Below, piece by piece: positions 27,545-34,793 of a stretch of DNA of 64,000 nucleotides; within the stretch, counting starts at the first letter, position 1, and each line of letters starts with the position of its first letter. Under the pieces are notes generated by a model, which was given only the letters and a program-made list of their open reading frames with translations, was not told where the DNA came from and ran no database searches. The stretch comes from UBA2336 sp964419145. Its GTDB lineage: Bacteria; Bacteroidota; Bacteroidia; Cytophagales; Cyclobacteriaceae. The DNA is taken from the NCBI GenBank assembly GCA_964419145.1, contig CAYQOM010000009.1, positions 1 through 64,000 on the forward strand. Reading direction: 5' to 3'. The position numbers were made by a program, and so were the translations under genes.

Positions 27545-28418
27545 TTCTGAGCTCGGTCGCACGGAGGGTGTTCAGCAACAAGGAAGCAATTGTCATCGGA
27601 CCGACACCACCGGGAACTGGTGTAATCAATGAACACTTAGATGCCACATTTTTAAAATCTACATCGCCCTTTATGGCATAGCCGTTTTTGTATTGCGGCC
27701 CCTCCACACGGGTGGTGCCTACATCAATCACAACAGCACCCTCTTTAACCATATCGGCTGTAATCAATCCGGGTTTGCCAACCGCCACCACCAGTATGTC
27801 GGCTTGTTTGGTGAAATTACTTAGGTCTTTTGTGTATTTGTGGCATACGGTTACCGTAGCTCGACCCTGTTCCACCAGCATCATGCTAAGTGGTGCGCCC
27901 ACCAAACGACTGGCACCAACTACCACACAATTTTTACCTTCAGTTTCTACTTTGTATCGCTTCAATAGCTCTATTACACCAAAGGGTGTTGCCGGCATGA
28001 GTAATGGATTTTTCGATACGATGCNNNNNNNNNNTGTGAACCCATCCACATCTTTTTCGGGCCGAATGTGCTCGGTTATTTTTTCTACGGAGATGTGAGC
28101 GGGTAATGGAAGCTGAACAATAAAGCCATCTACATCCGGATCTTTGTTTACCTGATCAATGTGTTTCAATAATTTGTCCTCACTGATGGTATCGGCAAAG
28201 CGCATCATGGTGTAATGAAAACCAACCTCTTTGCATGCCTTCACTTTGTGATCAACATAAGTCTGACTGGCGCCATCATCACCCACCAGGATAATGGCCA
28301 GGTGTGGAACTTTTTTGCCCTCACTTTTTAATTCGTGCACGCGTTGGGTAATCTCTTCTTTGATCTGCGCGGCAATTTTGCGACCGTCAATTAACGTGTA
28401 GGTTGATGTTTCTGTCAT
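27537..28418 (-). CDS. folD: Bifunctional methylene-THF dehydrogenase/cyclohydrolase (contains a 10-N gap)
   Basis: Interconverts 5,10-methylene-, methenyl- and 10-formyl-tetrahydrofolate with NADP. Tyr54 and Lys58 of the YVDHK catalytic motif, VQLPLPAH, the cofactor loop VVVGASRLVGAPLS and DVGTTRVEG are present. A run of N at 28025-28034 falls at the DGF-x-P-x-N-x-G-R segment. The frame stays open, but two residues seem missing relative to the family, so the true gap should be about 16 bases. Overlaps queE by 8 bases. The gene is probably intact in the genome. Confidence 0.94.
   Translation of the reverse strand: MTETSTYTLIDGRKIAAQIKEEITQRVHELKSEGKKVPHLAIILVGDDGASQTYVDHKVKACKEVGFHYTMMRFADTISEDKLLKHIDQVNKDPDVDGFIVQLPLPAHISVEKITEHIRPEKDVDGFTXXXXIVSKNPLLMPATPFGVIELLKRYKVETEGKNCVVVGASRLVGAPLSMMLVEQGRATVTVCHKYTKDLSNFTKQADILVVAVGKPGLITADMVKEGAVVIDVGTTRVEGPQYKNGYAIKGDVDFKNVASKCSLITPVPGGVGPMTIASLLLNTLRATELRNA
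28025..28034. other. Assembly gap (10 N) inside folD
   Basis: Ten ambiguous bases interrupt folD. The fixed round number suggests a placeholder. Comparison with the conserved FolD motif indicates that 16 real bases belong here, six more than shown, which would keep the frame. Confidence 0.95.
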
Positions 28419-28438
28419 GTTCTGATCAAAGATTTTGC

Positions 28439-28726
28439 TTACTTTTTCGTATTCTTTATTGCATTAAGAAAGTACCGATTCATCTGGTTTTGCATCCGGC
28501 TAAATTCGCGTTGGTCCTTAATGGACTGCTCTAGTTTAGTATTAAAAACTTCCATGCTTTTTTCATGTTGCTCCAATCTTGATTCGGCCTTCACCATTCT
28601 ACGAATGGAAAGCTCCATTCGTTTATCAAATGATTCCATCCGTTTGTTTTGCTTTTCTAAAGCCGCCTCTATGGCAGCCAATTGGATAAGCATATCTGAT
28701 ATCACTTCATCGTAGTTGCGCTCCAT
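28439..28726 (-). CDS. Small coiled-coil protein of unknown function
   Basis: 95 residues, strongly charged, with heptad-like repeats such as KRMESFDKRMELSIRRM and RLEQHEKSMEVFNTKLEQ over residues 20-75. No signal peptide or membrane segment. It is probably a soluble coiled coil that forms a helical oligomer. It lies 23 bases after lepA and 20 before folD on the same strand, so it is likely co-transcribed. I do not recognise a named family. Confidence 0.6.
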   Translation of the reverse strand: MERNYDEVISDMLIQLAAIEAALEKQNKRMESFDKRMELSIRRMVKAESRLEQHEKSMEVFNTKLEQSIKDQREFSRMQNQMNRYFLNAIKNTKK

Positions 28727-28749
28727 GATACTTTGGTTAACACATAAAT

Positions 28750-30534
28750 TTAATCAATCTTCAACACAGCCATAAATGCTTCCTGCGGAATTTCAACATT
28801 ACCAACCTGGCGCATGCGTTTCTTACCCTTCTTCTGCTTCTCCAACAATTTACGCTTACGTGAGATATCACCACCATAACATTTTGCCAATACGTTTTTG
28901 CGCATGGCTTTTACTGTTTCGCGGGCAACAATTTTTTGTCCGATAGCCGCCTGAATAGCAATTTCAAACATTTGACGTGGCAACAATTCGCGTAACTTCT
29001 CGCACAACTTCTTACCCCACTCATACGCCTTACTACGGTGTACAATAGCTGACAGTGCATCAACCTTTTCACCGTTCAACTGAATATCCAACTTCACCAT
29101 ATCCGATTCTCGGAAACCAATCAGGTGGTAATCCAAAGAAGCATAGCCCTTGGAGATGGTCTTAAGTTTATCAAAGAAATCAAATACGATTTCTGCGAGT
29201 GGCATCTCGAACGACATCTCAACGCGATCTGTGGTCAGGTAGGATTGATTCTTGATCACCCCGCGCTTATCCATGCATAATTTTATGATGCCACCAATAA
29301 ATTCAGATTTCGTGATGATCTGTGCTTTGATGTAGGGTTCTTCGATATGATCTACCGTATTCGGATCAGGCATTTCAGATGGTGCATTGATTTCAAATGT
29401 GGTGCCATCGGTTCGCACAGCAATAAATTGTACAGACGGGACCGTGGTAATCACCGTCATGTCAAACTCACGCTCCAACCGTTCCTGGATAATCTCCATG
29501 TGCAACATGCCGAGGAAACCACAACGGAAACCAAAACCCAATGCAGCCGAAGTTTCAGGTTCCCATACGAGCGAGGCATCATTCAACTGGAGTTTCTCCA
29601 TAGAGGCACGCAATTCTTCGAACTCGGTTGTATCTACCGGATAGATACCCGCAAAGACCATTGGCTTAACGTTTTCAAAACCTTTGATTGCCACACCCGG
29701 TTTATCAATGTGCGTTATGGTATCCCCCACTTTCACTTCCTTGGCTTCTTTGATGCCTGAAATCAGATAGCCCACATTACCGGCTCCGATTTCATTTTTC
29801 GGAAGCTTATTAATTTTCAGCACGCCAATTTCATCTGCTTCATAGGTTTTACCCGTGCTCACAAATTTTACCTTGTCCCCTTTCTTAATGGAACCATTGA
29901 ATACACGGAAGTAAACTTCAATACCGCGGAACGAATTGAACACCGAATCGAAAATCATAGCCTGGAGAGGCGCATTTGGATCGCCTTTCGGAGGCTTGAT
30001 TCGATGCACCACCGCTTTCAAAATATCTTCAATGCCAATACCTTCTTTGGCACTGGCGCGAATCACATCTTCGGGTTTGCATCCGATCAGATCAACAATC
30101 TCATCGGTCACCTCTTCCGGCATGGCGTGCGGCAAATCAATCTTATTCATTACCGGAATAATTTCCAGGTCGTGCTCAAGGGCGAGGTACAAATTTGAAA
30201 TGGTTTGAGCTTCTATACCCTGACTGGCATCCACTATCAATAATGCACCTTCACAGGCCGCAATCGACCGGGAAACCTCATAAGAAAAGTCAACGTGGCC
30301 TGGGGTGTCAATCAGGTTTAAAATGTATTCTTTGCCATCTAGTGTATAGTTCATTTGGATGGCGTGTGCCTTGATGGTAATGCCTTTTTCACGCTCCAGA
30401 TCCATGTTATCCAGTACCTGAGCCTGCATTTCGCGTTGCGTAAGTGTACCGGTAAACTCCAATAAACGGTCGGCTAACGTGCTTTTACCGTGGTCAATAT
30501 GGGCTATAATGCAAAAATTGCGGATGTTTTCCAT
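28750..30534 (-). CDS. lepA: Elongation factor 4 (LepA)
   Basis: Ribosome-binding translational GTPase, 594 residues, the normal length. G1 AHIDHGKSTLADRL near residue 11, G3 DTPGHVDFSYEVSRS, G4 NKIDLP. The LepA-specific C-terminal domain ends KKGKKRMRQVGNVEIPQEAF. It heads a leftward run lepA, coiled-coil gene, folD, queE, pabB, pabC and the PorE-like gene with small gaps or overlaps, so it may be the first gene of a long transcript. A promoter-like TACTTTTG lies at 30565-30572. Confidence 0.97.
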   Translation of the reverse strand: MENIRNFCIIAHIDHGKSTLADRLLEFTGTLTQREMQAQVLDNMDLEREKGITIKAHAIQMNYTLDGKEYILNLIDTPGHVDFSYEVSRSIAACEGALLIVDASQGIEAQTISNLYLALEHDLEIIPVMNKIDLPHAMPEEVTDEIVDLIGCKPEDVIRASAKEGIGIEDILKAVVHRIKPPKGDPNAPLQAMIFDSVFNSFRGIEVYFRVFNGSIKKGDKVKFVSTGKTYEADEIGVLKINKLPKNEIGAGNVGYLISGIKEAKEVKVGDTITHIDKPGVAIKGFENVKPMVFAGIYPVDTTEFEELRASMEKLQLNDASLVWEPETSAALGFGFRCGFLGMLHMEIIQERLEREFDMTVITTVPSVQFIAVRTDGTTFEINAPSEMPDPNTVDHIEEPYIKAQIITKSEFIGGIIKLCMDKRGVIKNQSYLTTDRVEMSFEMPLAEIVFDFFDKLKTISKGYASLDYHLIGFRESDMVKLDIQLNGEKVDALSAIVHRSKAYEWGKKLCEKLRELLPRQMFEIAIQAAIGQKIVARETVKAMRKNVLAKCYGGDISRKRKLLEKQKKGKKRMRQVGNVEIPQEAFMAVLKID

Positions 30535-30564
30535 ACCCGTCTGTTCCTCAAAATTTTAGAACTG

Positions 30565-30572
30565 CAAAAGTA
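30565..30572 (-). promoter_or_regulatory. Promoter -7 element before lepA
   Basis: Minus-strand TACTTTTG followed by GCA matches TAnnTTTG. It is 30 bases upstream of the lepA ATG. The -33 region is degenerate. Confidence 0.55.
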
Positions 30573-30610
30573 GCAATTCGGGGCCGATTAATTCGAAAAA
30601 TCAATAGCGG

Positions 30611-31066
30611 CTACCGAACTATCCGCTGGTCGAGCCGGAGGGGATAAACCTTCCATTTGACTTTCCGGAAGTCTTTTGAGATCGGATTCAAAACCAAGGT
30701 AAAAGAAGACGGATCAACCACAGAGGGTACCTCAAAGCAAAGGGTCCCCTGTTTTAAAAGTTCAGTACCAAATTCCATGGAAACCCGCGATGCGGGAATG
30801 GCATTCCAGCCTTCGGGTAATTCCTTTAAATCAGGTCTAACAATAAACTCATCCGGACAACTGAACTCCATAACGGAATACAGCACATAACGCTCAGCCG
30901 CGAACAGTTCCGGGTCAATCGTCAGGCGTTCCAGCATGGCAGCCGAGACCGAATTGCAGCCATATAGAGCCGGGTGGCCGGGTAAATTCCATCTACCGCC
31001 ATAACGTTTTGCCCCCTCTCCACTGGTGTCACAAAACTCCGTTCGAGCCAACCGGTAAATGATCAT
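30611..31066 (-). CDS. RES-domain toxin (probable NAD+-degrading)
   Basis: 151-residue RES family toxin. The conserved N-terminal residues are visible: Arg5 (IYRLAR), GGRWN at 23-27, Tyr35 (ALYGC) and Glu46 (AMLERL). Studied RES toxins such as MbcT and Res use or break down NAD+ and stop growth. Its ATG overlaps the antitoxin stop codon by 4 bases (ATGA), so the pair should be translationally coupled. Antitoxin first, toxin second is the usual Xre-RES order. No toxin activity can be proven from sequence. Confidence 0.88.
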   Translation of the reverse strand: MIIYRLARTEFCDTSGEGAKRYGGRWNLPGHPALYGCNSVSAAMLERLTIDPELFAAERYVLYSVMEFSCPDEFIVRPDLKELPEGWNAIPASRVSMEFGTELLKQGTLCFEVPSVVDPSSFTLVLNPISKDFRKVKWKVYPLRLDQRIVR

Positions 31067-31545
31067 ACAGCAATACCGTGTTGCATCCGCATGATTTCGG
31101 TTTTGAGAAGCGTGACCCCTTCGGTGACATCAATTAAGGTAATGGGCTTAATGTTGCCAATACTAAAGAGCGGACGATCCATCCACCTGCGAAAGCCCGC
31201 TTCACCAAAGTACTCAATGCCCATGGCATAAAGCTCAGCAAGGGCATACATTTTTTCAGATTGTACCACATCAAAAATGACTGTGCGTTGAATAGTTTTA
31301 GACGACACCGCCAAAGCCGAAGCCAGGGTTTCGTTATCAAGGCCTGTGACTTCCTTTAAGCGATCAAAAGACTTTTTGCGTAACCCTTTACGAAACGTAT
31401 CAACCCGGTTTAATGGCTCATTCACTTTGGCCGATTCAATATCCAAGAGTTGGTGAACAGCCGATTGCTGTGCCCTTTCATAGGCAACCGCAGGCTCATA
31501 CACGGAAGATGTTGTGTTTTTTCGGGTATATTTTCTCGCTTTCAT
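31063..31545 (-). CDS. Xre/MbcA/ParS-type antitoxin (DUF2384)
   Basis: 160-residue partner of the RES toxin. An Xre-like helix-turn-helix is seen around DRLKEVTGLDNETLASALAVSSKTIQRT, and the C-terminal toxin-binding domain contains ALAELYAMGIEYFGEAGFRRWMDRPLFSIGNIKPI. This family blocks the NAD-binding site of the toxin and represses its own promoter. Two direct copies of TTTGTCC lie just upstream and may be its operator. Confidence 0.88.
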   Translation of the reverse strand: MKARKYTRKNTTSSVYEPAVAYERAQQSAVHQLLDIESAKVNEPLNRVDTFRKGLRKKSFDRLKEVTGLDNETLASALAVSSKTIQRTVIFDVVQSEKMYALAELYAMGIEYFGEAGFRRWMDRPLFSIGNIKPITLIDVTEGVTLLKTEIMRMQHGIAV

Positions 31546-31556
31546 GGATTCGGAAA

Positions 31557-31585
31557 TTTGTCCACTAATATAACGTATTTTGTCC
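31557..31585. promoter_or_regulatory. Possible operator of the RES/Xre module
   Basis: TTTGTCC occurs at 31557-31563 and again at 31579-31585. The start-to-start distance of 22 bases is close to two helical turns, placing both copies on the same face of the DNA. They lie 12-40 bases upstream of the antitoxin ATG. Binding by the antitoxin is an inference. Confidence 0.4.
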
Positions 31586-31600
31586 GGTATATGTTACTCC

Positions 31601-31634
31601 CTCAAAAAAATAAAAAGGGCCGTAAAACAGCCCT
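31601..31634 (-). terminator. Terminator after amidohydrolase gene
   Basis: In the leftward direction AGGGCTGT, TTT and ACGGCCCT form an 8-base-pair hairpin (one G-T pair) with a 3-base loop, followed by TTTTTTATTTTTTT. It is a strong intrinsic terminator, 28 bases after the stop codon. Confidence 0.9.
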
Positions 31635-31662
31635 CTCGAAATAAGAATTGAATTTCTAAATT

Positions 31663-33240
31663 TTACTCCATACCCGGCTGCTTCAACACAAATCCGGTTT
31701 TGGCCTTTTCATCCGCAACAATCTTGCGAACATCACTCAATAGCTTCTTTGCATCATAGATAATACCATCCTTAATAGTGTATTTCACTCCCCCAACCCG
31801 AATAGCTTTGTTGTCATCCGACAATTTAATAGCACCCGTTCCATATAATACCTGAAGGTTTTCCAGCGGATTTTGATCCACAATAACAAAGTCGGCAAGT
31901 TTACCCACCTCAACTGAGCCCAGATCTTTTTCAACACCAAGCGCCTGCGCTCCGTACAACGTGGCCGAACGAATTACTTCCAACGGATGGAAACCTGCTT
32001 CGCGCAACAGTTCCAACTCGCGGATATAAGCAAATCCATATAACTGAAAAATAAAACCTGAATCGGAACCTGTTGTTACACGACCTCCTCTGTTCTTGTA
32101 TTCATTTACGAACTTCATCCACAAGGCATAGTTCTCACGCCAATTGACCTCTTGTTCCGTTCCCCAGGCAAACCAGTAGGAGCCGTGTGCTCGTCTGTTC
32201 GGTTGGAAGAAACTCCAAAGTTGTGGTAGGGTATATTCTTCATGCCACTCCGCCCTGCGTGCGCGGTGTAAATCGCGACTGGCTTCATAAATATTAAAGG
32301 TTGGGTCAAGTGTAAAATCCAACTTCAACAATTCATTCATCACGTTGTTCCAATGCTCAGAATAAGGAGCTGCAGCTTGCTTCCACAAATTGCCTGCGTT
32401 TTCAAACCGATGTTGTTCATTTTGATAATTATAATCCAACGGATAATCCTGAATGGTGCGATCAACAAACAATGCCTCGGGTAAACCATACCAATGCTCC
32501 ATAGAGGTTAACCCCGCTCTTGCCGATTTAAGAACATTCCAACGCGCCACATCCATTTGTGCATGATGGCACGCTGAGCGTAAGCCCAACTTTTTATTTT
32601 CCTCCAAAGCGGCCTGCATAATATCAGGCGCTGCACCAAAAAACTTAATGCCGTCCGCGCCTTTTGCTTTGTTGGCTCTTACCCATTCACGCGCCATTTC
32701 GGGCGTACTGATGGGCTTATCGCTACCTTGACCAAACGAAGTATAAGCATGAATGCGCGGGGCGGTAATCGAGTTTGCAGCACTCTTCTTCTTATGATCC
32801 AGCACCCAGCTCAAGCCATTGCCTGCCGATGGATCGCGTACGGTGGTAATGCCGTGGCCCATCCACAACTTAAACACGTATTCTGCATTGGGCGCCTGAC
32901 CTCCACCAATGTGGCCATGCATATCCACAAATCCGGGCATTAGGTACATGCCTTCTGCTTGCAATTCCTTTCCTCCTGCTTCAAGCTTTGGTCTTCGCTC
33001 CTCAGTGATCGGTACACCCGGATAACCAACAATGGCAATTCGTTCAATCCGGTTTTGCCGGACAACAACATCAACCGGTCCGATTGGGGGAGCTCCCGTT
33101 CCATCAATCAAGGTTACACCCCGGATAATCAATTGAGTAAACGGGCCATCTCCCTCTTTCACAACGGGCGCATCGGATATGCGGCCCTGGCTTATTGCCA
33201 CTGTGGTGAAGAGTACTGCGAGGTAAAGAAGCTTTTTCAT
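31663..33240 (-). CDS. Exported amidohydrolase-family metal-dependent hydrolase
   Basis: 525 residues with a signal peptide (about residues 1-18), so it should act in the periplasm or be secreted. The composite beta-sandwich plus TIM barrel of the amidohydrolase superfamily is shown by LIIRGVTLIDGTGAPP, the metal motif HGH in GFVDMHGHIGG, further metal-ligand histidines in RSACHHAQ and SMEHWYGLP, the aspartate in VTTGSDSGF, and the C-terminal GSVEVGKLADFVIVDQNPLE. This last pattern fits imidazolonepropionase- or prolidase-like members. The substrate cannot be told. It stands alone between the toxin-antitoxin pair and amt. Confidence 0.88.
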   Translation of the reverse strand: MKKLLYLAVLFTTVAISQGRISDAPVVKEGDGPFTQLIIRGVTLIDGTGAPPIGPVDVVVRQNRIERIAIVGYPGVPITEERRPKLEAGGKELQAEGMYLMPGFVDMHGHIGGGQAPNAEYVFKLWMGHGITTVRDPSAGNGLSWVLDHKKKSAANSITAPRIHAYTSFGQGSDKPISTPEMAREWVRANKAKGADGIKFFGAAPDIMQAALEENKKLGLRSACHHAQMDVARWNVLKSARAGLTSMEHWYGLPEALFVDRTIQDYPLDYNYQNEQHRFENAGNLWKQAAAPYSEHWNNVMNELLKLDFTLDPTFNIYEASRDLHRARRAEWHEEYTLPQLWSFFQPNRRAHGSYWFAWGTEQEVNWRENYALWMKFVNEYKNRGGRVTTGSDSGFIFQLYGFAYIRELELLREAGFHPLEVIRSATLYGAQALGVEKDLGSVEVGKLADFVIVDQNPLENLQVLYGTGAIKLSDDNKAIRVGGVKYTIKDGIIYDAKKLLSDVRKIVADEKAKTGFVLKQPGME

Positions 33241-33371
33241 AATCAGGTTTTAAAGTTGTCAAGCTAAGCAAGTTCATATGAAATCAAAATAAAGGCTTGA
33301 CAGACGGTTGGGGCGGATAACCATTCCTGGCTTATCATAAATCTCATACTCATGAAAATTAGGATTCGTTT

Positions 33372-33465
33372 TAACCACTATTCAACCGATTTCGGTAATT
33401 TTTTAATAAAAGTGGTTCATTTTTGAACCTTAAAATCTGAAATTGACAAAAATTATAACCACTAT
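33372..33465. promoter_or_regulatory. Repeated AACCACT sites upstream of amt
   Basis: TAACCACTAT occurs at 33372-33381 and 33456-33465, and AACCACT also occurs inverted at 33411-33417. Between the second and third copies is a small hairpin, GGTTCA-TTTT-TGAACC (33414-33429). The cluster lies within 100 bases of the amt start and could be a regulator-binding region; no known motif is matched. Confidence 0.3.
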
Positions 33466-33471
33466 AGGGTC

Positions 33472-34788
33472 ATGAGCAAACCAAAAACGCGGTACATCAT
33501 CATTTTCGGACTGATCATTTTACTGCAGATTCTTTCGCTATTGAATTCTACACATCAGCCTACTCCCACCGAAAACTCAACCCTCAATCAAGCGGATACC
33601 GCCTGGATGATTGTAGCCACTGCATTCGTATTATTCATGACGCCCGGCCTGTCTTTCTTTTATGGAGGAATGGTCAGTTTTAAAAATGTGATCTCTACCA
33701 TGCTGCAAAGCTTTATTGCGTTGGGCGTGATTAGTCTGCTTTGGTATTTGGTTGGTTTTAGTCTGGCGTTTGGGGAGAGTTATCATGGGCTGATTGGCAA
33801 CCCGACCACCTTTTTCAGTTTTAAAGGTGTAGGATTAGCCACGCATCCGGATTTCTCTCCAACCATTCCGTTCCTGATTTTTGCACTCTTCCAGCTGAAG
33901 TTTGCCATTATTACACCGGCACTGATCACCGGCAGTTTTGCGGAACGGGTTAAGTTTACTTCCTACCTTATTTTCATGTGCCTATTCTCCTTGTTCATCT
34001 ATACACCTTTAGCCCACTGGACTTGGCACCCTGAGGGTTTCTTGCGGCAATGGGGCGTGCTTGATTTCGCAGGTGGCACTGTGGTTCACATGTCAGCTGG
34101 ATTTGCAGCATTGGCTGGTGCGTACGTGCTCGGAAAGCGGGAAATCAAAAACCATCAGCCTGCCAATATTCCGTTTATCATCTTGGGTACGGGCATGCTT
34201 TGGTTCGGTTGGTTTGGCTTCAATGCAGGCTCTGCATTGGGTGCAAATGAATTAGCCGTGCAGGCTTTCGGTACTACCAACATGGCTTCTGCGTCCGCTA
34301 TGATTACCTGGGTTATGTTTGATGCACTGGTGGGAAGAAGAATATCCGCGATGGGTGCCTGCATTGGTGCCGTGGTGGGTTTGGTTGCCATTACACCAGC
34401 CGCAGGTTTTGTAACGATGGGGCAAAGTGTTTTCATCGGATTTGTTGCCGCCATTGTGAGCAACCTGGCGGTTTACTATAAGCAGCGCACTTCATTGGAT
34501 GACACGTTGGACGTATTTCCTTGCCATGGCGTAGGCGGTATAGTTGGCATGTTGCTCACGGGTGTATTTGCTGCCGATGTTGGATTAATTTACGGAACCT
34601 CCACCACATTTCTTTACCACCTGCTGGCGATGGTCATTGTAGGCGTATTCACATTCTTCGGATCACTACTGATTTTCAAGATCACTTCGTGGATTACCAA
34701 ATTGCGTGTTAGCAAGGATGAAGAAAGTATTGGCCTCGATATCAGCCAGCATGCGGAAACGTTGGGTGTGGTACCAAACCCCAACTAA
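33472..34788 (+). CDS. amt: Ammonium transporter, Amt/MEP/Rh family
   Basis: Inner-membrane ammonium channel, 438 residues, with an N-terminal hydrophobic segment (probably a cleaved signal or extra helix) before the usual 11 membrane helices. The twin-histidine pore is intact: His in DFAGGTVVHMSAG and in DVFPCHGVGG. The Amt signature GSFAERVKFTSYL and the phenylalanine gate region FGWFGFNAGS are present. There is no adjacent glnK/glnB gene, unlike many amt loci. It converges with the helicase gene with 5 bases between. Confidence 0.95.
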   Translation: MSKPKTRYIIIFGLIILLQILSLLNSTHQPTPTENSTLNQADTAWMIVATAFVLFMTPGLSFFYGGMVSFKNVISTMLQSFIALGVISLLWYLVGFSLAFGESYHGLIGNPTTFFSFKGVGLATHPDFSPTIPFLIFALFQLKFAIITPALITGSFAERVKFTSYLIFMCLFSLFIYTPLAHWTWHPEGFLRQWGVLDFAGGTVVHMSAGFAALAGAYVLGKREIKNHQPANIPFIILGTGMLWFGWFGFNAGSALGANELAVQAFGTTNMASASAMITWVMFDALVGRRISAMGACIGAVVGLVAITPAAGFVTMGQSVFIGFVAAIVSNLAVYYKQRTSLDDTLDVFPCHGVGGIVGMLLTGVFAADVGLIYGTSTTFLYHLLAMVIVGVFTFFGSLLIFKITSWITKLRVSKDEESIGLDISQHAETLGVVPNPN

Positions 34789-34793
34789 CCAAT

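Noticed and set aside
28439..28726. The 95-residue coiled-coil gene as a toxin-antitoxin component
   Set aside because: Although a RES/Xre module lies beyond lepA, this gene has no antitoxin fold, is in a different transcript, and has no partner.
29347..29760. 137-codon plus-strand frame within lepA
   Set aside because: Antisense shadow of a highly conserved gene.
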